From the NCBI GenBank assembly GCA_005879245.1, contig VBLA01000221.1, positions 1 through 6,406 of the forward strand: 6,406 nt of DNA, given 5' to 3'. The notes beneath the pieces are model-generated. The model worked only from the letters and a program-made list of their open reading frames with translations. It did no database searches and had not been told where the DNA came from. Made by a program: the position numbers and the translations under genes. Each line of letters begins with the position of its first letter. Positions within the stretch are counted from its first letter, which is position 1. Below, piece by piece: positions 1 to 6,355 of the stretch. The DNA is from Deltaproteobacteria bacterium. GTDB taxonomy: Bacteria; Desulfobacterota; Binatia; DP-6.

Positions 1-393
1 TACGTGCACCACCAGATCACGCCCGAGCAGATCGCTGCCGTCCGGGCTGGGCTGCCTCACGTGCGCGTGCTCGTCCACCCCGAGTGTCGCGCCGACGTGC
101 TCGCCCTCGCCGATGCCGTGCTCAGCACGAGCGGCATGGTGCGCTACGCGAAGGAGAGCCCGGAGCGCGAGTTCCTGATCGTGACGGAGTGCGGGCTCAG
201 CGATCGGCTCCTCATCGAGGTACCCGAGAAGAAGTTCTACAAGAGCTGCAAGCTCTGCCACTACATGAAGATGATCACGCTCGAGGGCACCCGCGACGCA
301 CTCGTCGCGCTCGGGCCGGAGATCGCGATCCCGGAGAACGTGCGGGAGCGCGCGGCGGTGGCCCTCGAGCGCATGCTCGAGCTCGGCGGCTGA
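1..393 (+). CDS. nadA: Quinolinate synthase, C-terminal part (5' end outside window)
   Basis: Quinolinate synthase condenses iminoaspartate with dihydroxyacetone phosphate to quinolinate, the second step of de novo NAD synthesis, using a [4Fe-4S] cluster in the cytoplasm. The last 130 codons are present and the frame is open to the left edge, so the GTG at position 4 is an internal valine, not a start. Visible family signatures, numbered from the first codon, are YVHHQIT at 1-7 (which normally follows a cluster cysteine that would lie outside the window), HPEC at 26-29 (substrate-binding His and Glu), the STSGM loop at 42-46, TECGL at 62-66, and CKLCHYMKMITLE at 83-95. In that last segment C86, just ahead of MK, is the expected third cluster ligand. 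The full protein is usually about 300-360 residues, so roughly two thirds is missing. It ends 6 bp before a Nudix-type NAD regulator, which supports the assignment. I see no sign of a broken gene. Confidence 0.93.
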   Translation, partial: YVHHQITPEQIAAVRAGLPHVRVLVHPECRADVLALADAVLSTSGMVRYAKESPEREFLIVTECGLSDRLLIEVPEKKFYKSCKLCHYMKMITLEGTRDALVALGPEIAIPENVRERAAVALERMLELGG

Positions 394-399
394 GCGCGG

Positions 400-1086
400 A
401 TGGGTGGCGCCGGGCGGCAGGCGCCGACCGTGGCGGTCGACGTCGCCGTGTTCACCGTCATCGCGCGCGCGCTCCACCTCCTCCTCGTCCAGGTGCAGCA
501 CGGCGCGTTCCGGGGACGATGGGCACTGCCTGGCGGCCGGGTGGGCGTGGACGAATCGCTCGATCAGGCCGCGCGCAGGGAGCTCACGGCGCAGACCGGC
601 CTCAGCGACGTGTACCTGGAGCAGCTCTACACCTTCGGGAGCCCGCAGCGCGATCCGCACGGCCGGGTCGTGTCCGTCGCCTATGTCGCGCTCATCGCGC
701 ACAGCGGCCGCTTCGCGAACTCCCCGGCCCCGACAGCACCCCGGCAGGGCAAATACGCCGCCGTTGCGTGGCGGCGGGTCACCCGCCTGCCCCCGCTCGC
801 CTACGACCACCGCGCGGTGGTAAGAACGGCGCTCGCTCGCCTGCGCGCCAAGCTGGCCTACACCAACCTGGCATACACCCTTCTCCCGCGCGCCTTCACG
901 CTCGGCGAGCTGCAGGAGATGTACGAGGCGATTCTCGGCCGGCGGCTCGACCGGCGGAACTTCCGCAAGAAGGTCCTTTCCCTCGGGCTCCTGCGGCCGC
1001 TCGCTCGGGTGCGGCGTGGCTCGCACCGCCCGGCTCGCCTGCACGCCTTCCAGCGCCGGCGGCCGATGATCATCGAGGTCCTCTGA
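400..1086 (+). CDS. nrtR: NrtR-type transcriptional regulator: Nudix domain plus C-terminal winged helix
   Basis: NrtR regulators bind ADP-ribose or related NAD metabolites through a Nudix domain and repress NAD biosynthesis and salvage genes through a winged helix. This 228-residue protein has that layout. The Nudix domain spans about residues 10-130, with WALPGG at 41-46 and a Nudix box from G46 to L68. The box keeps G46, E52, R60-E61 and G67, but the two metal-binding glutamates expected after REL are A64 and Q65. Hydrolase activity is therefore probably weak or lost, as in known NrtR proteins. A linker with AYDH (134-137) leads to the winged helix at about 166-195 (FTLGELQ, then LDRRNFRKK), typical of the family. 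Position beside nadA fits. ATG 400 is used as start; GTG 430 is an alternative that still keeps the whole Nudix domain, and neither has a clear ribosome binding site. The alternative reading is an active ADP-ribose pyrophosphatase, which I consider less likely. Confidence 0.85.
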   Translation: MGGAGRQAPTVAVDVAVFTVIARALHLLLVQVQHGAFRGRWALPGGRVGVDESLDQAARRELTAQTGLSDVYLEQLYTFGSPQRDPHGRVVSVAYVALIAHSGRFANSPAPTAPRQGKYAAVAWRRVTRLPPLAYDHRAVVRTALARLRAKLAYTNLAYTLLPRAFTLGELQEMYEAILGRRLDRRNFRKKVLSLGLLRPLARVRRGSHRPARLHAFQRRRPMIIEVL

Positions 1087-1090
1087 TCGG

Positions 1091-2257
1091 ATGGGCCTGG
1101 CACACGTCCACTGGCTGCTGGCGGGCATCGACGAGATCGCCGCCTTTCGCCTCGTCTTCCGGGACGACCGGACCACCGACGTACGTGGTACCGGCCGTCT
1201 CGTCTGGCACGGCCGCACGCTCGTGTGGACGCCGGGCGGTCCGTACGCGCACCTCCGCTACACGGTCGCCATCAACCGCCAGCGTCCTCCCGGTACGCAC
1301 TTCGACAGCTACGCGACCCCCGACTGGATCGCGACCCGCGCGCTCCACCTCTTTCCCGAGATCAACGTCAGGTTTCGAACTGGCGTGGCAGCAGCACGCG
1401 CCCGGCTGCGGTTCCGCCTCCCGCGCGGCTGGCACAGCGCCACCGCCCTCGCCGCCCTCCCCGACGGCACCTATCTGGTCGAGGAGCCCGGCAAGCGGTT
1501 CGACCGGCCGCGGGGGTGGTTGCTCCTCGGTCGCATCGCCCGCTATCGCCACACGATCGCCGGGCTGGAGGTGACGGTCGCGGTCGCGCCGGGTTCGCCG
1601 CTCGATGTGCGGGGGCTCTTCCGGCTCTACGGCAAGACGATTCCGCTCCTCGTCGGGATCCTCGGTGCGCCGCCGCCGCGCCTGCTGATCGTGAGCGCAC
1701 CCGATCCGATGTGGCACGGCGGGCTCTCGGGCGAGGACTCCTTCTTCGTGCATGGTCGCATTCCGATCCGGTCGCCCGACAAGACGTGCAGCTACCTGCA
1801 CGAGCTCTTCCACGTCTGGCAGCCGTTCCACCCGTCGGCCGACGGGCGCTGGGTGAGCGAGGGGCTCGCCGAATACTACTCGCTCGCCCTTCCGTATCGG
1901 GCGGGACGTCTCTCGCCACAGACCTTCGTCCGCGGCCTCGCCCTCTTCGAGCGCTACGGCCGCTGGGGGAGCGACCTCACGCGCACCCGGGTACCGGCGG
2001 CCCTCAACAACAGCGCCCCGCTCGTGATGCACTGGCTCGATCACGAGATCCGTCGGGTCACCGACGGACACCGCTGCCTGGACGATGCCGTCCGCTCCCT
2101 CGCGCACGAGGGCGGAACGCTCACCACCGCGAGCTTCCTCCGCGCGATCAACCAGGCTGCCGGTCGTGACTTCACGCCGCTCTTCCGGCGTCATGTCTAC
2201 CGCGGCGAGCCGCCGCCGGAGCGAGCGCGAGAAGACGACGCCGGCGTCGGGCATTGA
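1091..2257 (+). CDS. Putative zinc metallopeptidase of the M1/M61 (gluzincin) type, atypical
   Basis: A 388-residue protein with a clan MA zinc-peptidase core. HELFH at residues 237-241 matches HExxH (H237 and H241 zinc ligands, E238 catalytic), and WVSEGLAEYY supplies the third ligand, E257. HELFHVW and WVSEGL resemble M61, but the spacing between H241 and E257 is 15 residues; M1 enzymes have 18 and M61 usually more. Residues 1-200 look like a beta-rich N-terminal region. After the active site comes the usual helical segment (LVMHWLDHEIRRVTDG, then SLAHEGG and FLRAINQAAG). Where these families commonly have YxKG before that helix, this protein has NNSA (306-309). The start is tightly bounded: an in-frame stop lies at 1067-1069 and ATG 1091 is the first start after it, with GAGG at 1075-1078 ahead. 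No signal peptide or membrane segment is visible at that N-terminus. The substrate is unknown. It lies 4 bp after the NrtR gene, so co-transcription is likely. Confidence 0.7.
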   Translation: MGLAHVHWLLAGIDEIAAFRLVFRDDRTTDVRGTGRLVWHGRTLVWTPGGPYAHLRYTVAINRQRPPGTHFDSYATPDWIATRALHLFPEINVRFRTGVAAARARLRFRLPRGWHSATALAALPDGTYLVEEPGKRFDRPRGWLLLGRIARYRHTIAGLEVTVAVAPGSPLDVRGLFRLYGKTIPLLVGILGAPPPRLLIVSAPDPMWHGGLSGEDSFFVHGRIPIRSPDKTCSYLHELFHVWQPFHPSADGRWVSEGLAEYYSLALPYRAGRLSPQTFVRGLALFERYGRWGSDLTRTRVPAALNNSAPLVMHWLDHEIRRVTDGHRCLDDAVRSLAHEGGTLTTASFLRAINQAAGRDFTPLFRRHVYRGEPPPERAREDDAGVGH

Positions 2258-2282
2258 CCGTCCGCGGACGGTAGTGTCCAAT
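2254..2282 (+). promoter_or_regulatory. Candidate promoter for the trehalose operon
   Basis: TTGACC at 2254-2259 (5 of 6 to the sigma-70 -35 consensus) is followed by a 17-bp spacer and TCCAAT at 2277-2282 (4 of 6 to TATAAT). This precedes the ATG of otsA at 2293 in the only AT-richer patch of the area. Transcription from it would begin a few bases before the ATG, giving a nearly leaderless message. That agrees with the absence of any Shine-Dalgarno sequence before otsA. The -35 box overlaps the stop codon of the upstream peptidase gene. Promoter consensus in this organism is unknown, so this is a prediction from the sequence only. Confidence 0.4.
2257..2272. repeat. Perfect 16-bp palindrome in the promoter spacer, possible operator
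   Basis: ACCGTCCGCGGACGGT is its own reverse complement over all 16 bases. It starts on the last base of the peptidase stop codon and sits between the candidate -35 and -10 boxes of the otsA promoter, a place where a bound protein would control transcription. As RNA it could form a 6-bp stem with a CGCG loop, but no U-tract follows, so a terminator is less likely. The binding protein, if any, is not known. Confidence 0.5.
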
Positions 2283-2292
2283 TTCCACATTC

Positions 2293-3714
2293 ATGCCCGC
2301 AGCGTCCCGCCTGATCGTGGTGTCGAACCGGGCACCCGTCGAGATGGTGCGCGGGCCGGAGGGGCTCCGCGCGGTGCGTACCGTGGGCGGGCTGGCGGGC
2401 GCGCTCGACGACGCGCTCCGCGCGCACGGCGGACTCTGGATCGCCTGGGTCGGAGTGGAGGCGGGCGACGAGCTGCCCGCCGGGACCGCCGGCCTTCCGT
2501 ATCCCATCCGGCCCGTTCGCCTGAAGGAGCGCGAGGTCAACAACTACTACGCGGGCTTCGCCAATCAAGGTCTCTGGCCGCTCTGTCATGCGTTTCCGAG
2601 CCGCTGCCGCTTCCAGGCGAACTACTGGGCGGCCTACCGACACGCGAACGAGCGCTTCGCCGCCGCGGTGCAAGCGGTCGTGCGGCCGCGGGATCTCGTC
2701 TGGCTGCACGACTTCCACCTCTGCCTCGTGCCGGGACTGCTGCGGGCGGCGGGAGTGCCGGCCTCGGTCGGGGTCTTCTGGCACATCCCCTTCCCGCCGC
2801 CGACGGTGTTCGGCATCTGCCGCTGGCGAGCGGAGCTGCTCTCCGGCCTCCTCGGCGCCGACCTGATCGCCTTTCAGACCGAGCCCGACGTGCGCAACTT
2901 CCTCGAGAGCGTGCGCCAGTTCCTGGGGGTCCCGGTGTCCGACGCGCCCGCCCGTGTCCGTCTGCCGGAACGCGAGGTCGGCGTCTTTGCGCATCCGATC
3001 GGGATCGACTATGAGACGTTCCGGGCACACGGCAGTGACGCAACGGTGCAGACGAAAGCCGCGCGCCTACGCACCACGCTTGGCGCCGAGGTGGTCATGC
3101 TCGGGGTCGATCGCCTCGACTACACCAAGGGGATTCTCGAGCGGCTGCGTGGCTACGAGCGCTTCCTCGAGCGCCGCCCCGAGTGGCGCCGACGCGTCTG
3201 CCTGGTGCAGGTCGCGGTACCCTCGCGTGACCGCTTGCCCGACTACCGTGACATGAAGCGATCGATCGACGAGGCGGTTGGCCGGATCGTCGGACGCTTC
3301 ACGTCCGAGGGGCACCCGCCGCTCCAGTACGTCTACACGGCCCTCGCGCGAGAGCAGCTCGCCGCGTACTACGCGGCCGCGGACATCGCCCTCGTCACGC
3401 CGCTACGCGACGGCATGAACCTGGTCGCCAAGGAGTACGTGGCGTCCCGCGCCGCGCGGGAGGACGGCGTCCTCGTCCTTTCGGAGTTCGCCGGCGCCGC
3501 CCGGGAGCTCCGGGAGGCGGTGATCGTCAACCCGTACGACGTGGAGGCGATCTGCCGCGGTCTCGACATCGCGGTCGACATGCCACCCGACGAGCGTCGC
3601 CGCCGCATGCGCGCGCTCGACCGTCGGGTCGCCACCCGCGACCTCGCGTGGTGGACGCGGATCTTCCTCGCCCGCCTTGCTGCGGCGGGCCCACCGGCTG
3701 CGAGCGCCGCCTGA
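2293..3714 (+). CDS. otsA: Trehalose-6-phosphate synthase (GT20)
   Basis: OtsA transfers glucose from a nucleotide-glucose to glucose-6-phosphate, giving alpha,alpha-trehalose-6-phosphate, in the cytoplasm. The 473-residue length matches E. coli OtsA, and the protein aligns with it end to end. Visible active-site equivalents are R13 in VVSNR, the glycine-rich GGLAGAL loop, NNYYAGFAN and LWPLCH, D140 in WLHDFH, H164 in FWHIPFP, R274 and K279 in DRLDYTKG, and D373 and E381 in [12 protein letters not shown], followed by VLSEFAGAA and IVNPYD. All the catalytic and donor-binding positions I can check are intact. ATG 2293 places RLIVVSNR at residues 6-13, as expected for the family; there is no Shine-Dalgarno in front. 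No fused phosphatase domain is present. It is the first gene of a coupled unit, 2 bp before a DUF5752-type gene and upstream of treT. A related GT20 acceptor specificity, such as glucosylglycerol-phosphate synthase, cannot be fully excluded. Confidence 0.95.
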   Translation: MPAASRLIVVSNRAPVEMVRGPEGLRAVRTVGGLAGALDDALRAHGGLWIAWVGVEAGDELPAGTAGLPYPIRPVRLKEREVNNYYAGFANQGLWPLCHAFPSRCRFQANYWAAYRHANERFAAAVQAVVRPRDLVWLHDFHLCLVPGLLRAAGVPASVGVFWHIPFPPPTVFGICRWRAELLSGLLGADLIAFQTEPDVRNFLESVRQFLGVPVSDAPARVRLPEREVGVFAHPIGIDYETFRAHGSDATVQTKAARLRTTLGAEVVMLGVDRLDYTKGILERLRGYERFLERRPEWRRRVCLVQVAVPSRDRLPDYRDMKRSIDEAVGRIVGRFTSEGHPPLQYVYTALAREQLAAYYAAADIALVTPLRDGMNLVAKEYVASRAAREDGVLVLSEFAGAARELREAVIVNPYDVEAICRGLDIAVDMPPDERRRRMRALDRRVATRDLAWWTRIFLARLAAAGPPAASAA

Positions 3715-3716
3715 CC

Positions 3717-4394
3717 ATGACCCCCGCGATGGCGCCATCGCCCTTCCGCTTCTGGACGCGGCTCACGCTCACCCGGTTGACCGGTCGACGGGCCGCCGAC
3801 CTCGCCGAGTTCCTGGAACACCTCCGGACGGTCCCGGCCTCGGTCATCTTCCATCACACGCATCATTTCCTCGTGCAGCACCAGCATCTCTCGCCCGAGC
3901 CACCCAACGACCTGGCGTTCTGGGTCACCAACGTGCTCCAGGAAGACCGGCTCGGGGAACGCCTGGCGGCGATCGACACGGTGCAGTTTCCGTCGCTGGA
4001 GGATCTGCGCGACCGGGTGGTCGGCGTCATCGACGAGTACCTCGAGACGCGGCAGGAGCTCCGCACCGCACCGCCCGGCGAGGAGTTCCATTTCATGGAT
4101 GCCATCTCCTTCACCCTGCCGACCGGCCATCAGGCGCGGACGCTTGCCGAGTTCGCCCGGGAGCTGCGGCAGGTGACCTACGGCGCCATCGCGTATCACC
4201 TCTTCGAGTCGCGCTTGCGCGTCGGCTCGGACGACAACGACTTCTCGCGCTGGCTCGAGCGGGACCTCTCGGAGCCCGAGCTGGCCGCCGGCGTCCGCAA
4301 GCTCGATCCGTACACCTACACGATGGAGGGTCTCCGGCAACGCCTCCTCGGACTGATCGAACTGCGCCTCGGCACCACGGCACCCCGCGCATGA
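3717..4394 (+). CDS. DUF5752-type protein of unknown function, tandem internal duplication
   Basis: A 225-residue soluble protein with no signal peptide or membrane segment. I recognise it from memory as the conserved family of unknown function DUF5752, seen beside trehalose glycosyltransferases; a profile search would settle this. The signature is [20 protein letters not shown] (44-63) followed by NDLAFW (64-69). The protein is two diverged copies of one unit. Copy A covers about residues 10-105 and copy B about 124-214. Matching landmarks include TG (22-23/136-137), LAEF (29-32/143-146), LR (36-37/150-151), H47/H161, ND (64-65/174-175), W69/W179, D87/D197 and LR (97-98/206-207). The histidine cluster H46, H47, H49, H50, H55, H57 exists only in copy A; copy B keeps just H161. 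ATG 3717 is chosen because it lies 2 bp after the otsA stop, so the pair is probably translationally coupled; ATG 3729 is an alternative. The stop overlaps the treT start. Tight placement between two trehalose-forming enzymes suggests a role in trehalose synthesis or its control, which is inference. Confidence 0.85.
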   Translation: MTPAMAPSPFRFWTRLTLTRLTGRRAADLAEFLEHLRTVPASVIFHHTHHFLVQHQHLSPEPPNDLAFWVTNVLQEDRLGERLAAIDTVQFPSLEDLRDRVVGVIDEYLETRQELRTAPPGEEFHFMDAISFTLPTGHQARTLAEFARELRQVTYGAIAYHLFESRLRVGSDDNDFSRWLERDLSEPELAAGVRKLDPYTYTMEGLRQRLLGLIELRLGTTAPRA

Positions 4395-5617
4395 CGGCCG
4401 GCCTCGATGCCTACGCGCCCTTCGTCGGGCGGGCGACGATCGAGGAGCTCCGTCTCCTCGGGGAGCGGCTCCGGGGCCGGCGCGTGCAGCACATCAACTC
4501 GACCGCCGTGGGTGGCGGCGTCGCGGAGATCCTGAACCGGCTCGTGCCGCTGCTGCTCGAGCTGGGCATCAACACGCGCTGGGACGTCATCCGGGGAGGC
4601 GACGAGTTCTACGCGGTGACCAAGGCGATCCACAACGCCCTGCACGGACAGCCCGTCACCCTGAGCGAGCATGACGTCGCCGTCTACCGCGAGACCACCG
4701 AGCAGAATCTTCGCACCCTCGCGCTCTCCGACGACATCGTCTTCATTCACGATCCACAGCCGGCGGGGCTGATCGCGGGGCGCGCCCCGGGGTCGCACTG
4801 GATCTGGCGCTGCCACATCGACCTCTCCGCCCCCGTGCCCTCGGTGTGGGAGTTTCTCCGGCCGACGGTGGAGCGCTACGACGCCGCCGTCTTCTCGGCA
4901 CCGCAGTTCTCTCGCACCCTGCCCATCGACCAGGTGCTCATCGCGCCCTCCATCGATCCCCTGGCGGACAAGAACCGCGAGCTCGATGCGCGCACCATCG
5001 AGTCGATCGTGACGAGCCTCGGCCTCGACCCCGGGCGGCCACTCGTGACCCAGGTCTCGCGCTTCGACCGCCTCAAGGACCCGCTCGGCGTGATCGAGGC
5101 CTACCGGCTGGCGAAGAAGTACAACGACTGCCAGCTGCTCCTGGTGGGTGGGTCCGCCACCGACGATCCCGAAGGCCAGGCGGTGCTGACCGAGTGCCGT
5201 GACCGGGCTGCCGACGATCGCGACATCCACGTGGTCGAGCTCCCGCCGACGGCCAACATCGAGATCAACGCCGTGCAGCGCGCCTCGACCGTCCTTGTGC
5301 AGAAGTCGCTCCGAGAGGGGTTCGGGTTGACGGTGGCGGAGGCCCTCTGGAAGGCCAAGCCGGTGATCGCCGGCGCGGTCGGAGGGATTCCCCTCCAGAT
5401 CACGCACAAGTACTCCGGCGTGCTGACGCACACGATCGAGGGCACGGCCTACTGGATCAAGCAGCTCCTGAATGCGCCCGACTTCGCCCGCCACCTGGGC
5501 GAGAATGGGCGCGAGCACGTACGCCACAACTTCCTGCTGACGCGGCACCTCCGGGACTACATGTTGCTCTTCCTCTACCTCGGCCACCTGGGCCAGAGCG
5601 TGATCACGCTCGACTGA
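4391..5617 (+). CDS. treT: Trehalose synthase, nucleotide-glucose dependent glycosyltransferase (GT4, TreT type)
   Basis: TreT joins glucose from a nucleotide-glucose (ADP- or UDP-glucose in studied enzymes) directly to free glucose, forming trehalose reversibly without a phosphorylated intermediate. The 408-residue protein has the GT-B fold pattern of family GT4. The N-terminal domain has [15 protein letters not shown] with its glycine-rich loop, [15 protein letters not shown] and WRCHIDLS. The C-terminal domain has [10 protein letters not shown] (R224 and K229, donor phosphate binding), LLLVGGS, and [12 protein letters not shown] with the EX7E pair E309 and E317, then [12 protein letters not shown]. 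All key positions look intact and length is normal for the family. ATG 4391 overlaps the preceding stop as ATGA, which fixes the start and implies translational coupling. The same frame stays open further upstream to about 3677, but that part is out-of-frame sequence of the neighbouring gene. It is the last gene of the otsA unit. A trehalose phosphorylase-like GT4 enzyme is the main alternative. Confidence 0.92.
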   Translation: MTAGLDAYAPFVGRATIEELRLLGERLRGRRVQHINSTAVGGGVAEILNRLVPLLLELGINTRWDVIRGGDEFYAVTKAIHNALHGQPVTLSEHDVAVYRETTEQNLRTLALSDDIVFIHDPQPAGLIAGRAPGSHWIWRCHIDLSAPVPSVWEFLRPTVERYDAAVFSAPQFSRTLPIDQVLIAPSIDPLADKNRELDARTIESIVTSLGLDPGRPLVTQVSRFDRLKDPLGVIEAYRLAKKYNDCQLLLVGGSATDDPEGQAVLTECRDRAADDRDIHVVELPPTANIEINAVQRASTVLVQKSLREGFGLTVAEALWKAKPVIAGAVGGIPLQITHKYSGVLTHTIEGTAYWIKQLLNAPDFARHLGENGREHVRHNFLLTRHLRDYMLLFLYLGHLGQSVITLD

Positions 5618-5686
5618 CGCGAGGGGTTAGGCCGGAGGCAGACCCGCGGCGCGCCGGGGGCGAGCATTCGAGCGGAGCCGCCCGCG
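5618..5686. other. Short convergent intergenic gap
   Basis: Sixty-nine bases lie between the treT stop and the stop of the minus-strand HTH gene. They hold a 10-bp palindrome, CGGCGCGCCG (5647-5656), and the left half of a GC-rich repeat cluster. No stem followed by a T-tract is present, so no standard intrinsic terminator can be called for treT. Confidence 0.6.
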
Positions 5687-5770
5687 TCAGCGGGTGACGA
5701 CGGGGGGGTCCGGGGGGCATCGGAAGCGCGCCGCCCGCGAAGCGGGCGAGCACTGGACGGGCCCCCCGGA
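5658..5770. repeat. Nested GC-rich inverted and direct repeats (REP-like cluster)
   Basis: Outer arms TCCGGGGGGC (5709-5718) and GCCCCCCGGA (5761-5770) are a perfect 10-bp inverted repeat. They enclose a second perfect inverted repeat, CGCCCGC (5732-5738) and GCGGGCG (5742-5748), with a GAA loop. A related hairpin, CCCGC-GTCA-GCGGG (5681-5694), lies outside. The hairpin cores are near-identical direct repeats: positions 5677-5694 and 5730-5746 share GCCGCCCGCG then AGCGGG, differing by TC against A. GGGCGAGCA(T/C)T also occurs twice (5658-5668 and 5744-5754). This pattern resembles bacterial interspersed palindromic elements. Part of it is read as the C-terminal tail of the minus-strand gene. 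On the plus strand the outer stem is followed by GTCTTTCC, so it might weakly terminate treT transcripts. Confidence 0.65.
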
Positions 5771-6355
5771 GTCTTTCCGTCCGCAGATGCGCATCACGCG
5801 GATGCGCGAGAGACCGAAGCGCCCGGCAAGCGCGCGATAGGTCCAGCCGGCGCTCCGGAAGCGGCGGATCGCTTCGTCCCGCTCGGCCTTGATGCGGCTC
5901 GCCAGGCCGCCAGAGAGGATCGAGGCCTTGGAGACGCTGATCCCGTAGGTTTCGGCCACGACGCGCAGTGGGTGCCCGCTGCGGATCATGCGGACGATGT
6001 CGTCCTCCGGAGGACTCTCCCGCCGCAGCCGTGGAGTGAGGACATCCTTGGGGAGGAGGCCCGCGGCCGGGGCAATCTCCGGCGCATCGCGGAGCAGGCG
6101 CCGACGGACGCGATCGGCATCGAGCCCGAGCGCATCGCAGAGATTCACGAACGAGAACGGCCAATGAGGATCGCTGGCCGTGAACCAGGCACGCGCCTCG
6201 GCCGCCAGCGTCGGGCGTGCGCTGCTGGGGCCGAGCTCGCCGGCGAGACAGTGGACCGCGTCCTCGAGGACCGCTTGCATGAGCGCTCGCTCCCGCACTG
6301 CGGGGCCGCCCGCACCGCCGCAGCCCACTTCCCCCTCGCTTCCCGCTAGCATCAT
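5687..6355 (-). CDS. Hypothetical protein with two predicted helix-turn-helix segments
   Basis: A 222-residue protein, probably a DNA-binding regulator, convergent with the trehalose operon. Residues about 21-90 (RERALMQAVLEDAVHC, then EARAWF and WPFSFVNLCDALGLD) resemble a conserved uncharacterised family I recall from deltaproteobacteria-like genomes. Two HTH-like segments follow: about 118-147 (DDIVRMIRSG, then VVAETYGISVSKASIL) and 160-191 (DEAIRRF, then WTYRALAGRFGLSRIRVMRIC). The conserved-looking part ends near D195. The last 27 residues, rich in P, R, A and C, are encoded by the repeat cluster from position 5770 down and look like an added tail. Start choice: ATG ATG at 6355/6352 with GGGAG about 10 bases upstream; ATG 6280 (M26) also has GGGAG ahead but would cut the RER segment. 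Residues 1-20 are glycine-rich and unconvincing, so the true start may lie a little inside. The target and function are unknown. Confidence 0.68.
   Translation of the reverse strand: MMLAGSEGEVGCGGAGGPAVRERALMQAVLEDAVHCLAGELGPSSARPTLAAEARAWFTASDPHWPFSFVNLCDALGLDADRVRRRLLRDAPEIAPAAGLLPKDVLTPRLRRESPPEDDIVRMIRSGHPLRVVAETYGISVSKASILSGGLASRIKAERDEAIRRFRSAGWTYRALAGRFGLSRIRVMRICGRKDSGGPVQCSPASRAARFRCPPDPPVVTR

Noticed and set aside
84..1574. A 496-codon plus-strand open frame running across nadA, nrtR and the peptidase gene
   Set aside because: It overlaps three well-supported genes in another frame, and its translation is arginine/proline/alanine-rich without recognisable motifs, as expected from high GC content.
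2257..2272. The palindrome as an intrinsic terminator for the peptidase gene
   Set aside because: The stem is short (6 bp with a 4-base loop) and no T-tract follows; the fit to a promoter operator is better.
1070..2290. A 406-codon minus-strand open frame opposite the peptidase gene
   Set aside because: It mirrors the sense gene and has charged low-complexity composition (E, R, V, A) and no domain. The sense strand has a coherent metallopeptidase motif set.
3677..4390. An N-terminal extension of TreT in the same frame
   Set aside because: The extension would lie out of frame over the otsA end and the DUF5752-type gene. ATG 4391 gives the family length and an ATGA overlap.
4316..5587. A 423-codon minus-strand open frame opposite treT
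   Set aside because: treT is unambiguous on the plus strand; the antisense product has no recognisable motif and follows from strong third-position G/C bias.
5702..5717. G-quadruplex in the plus-strand runs of seven and six G
   Set aside because: Only two G-runs separated by three bases are present, too few for a stable three-layer quadruplex. The runs are better explained as part of the inverted repeat.
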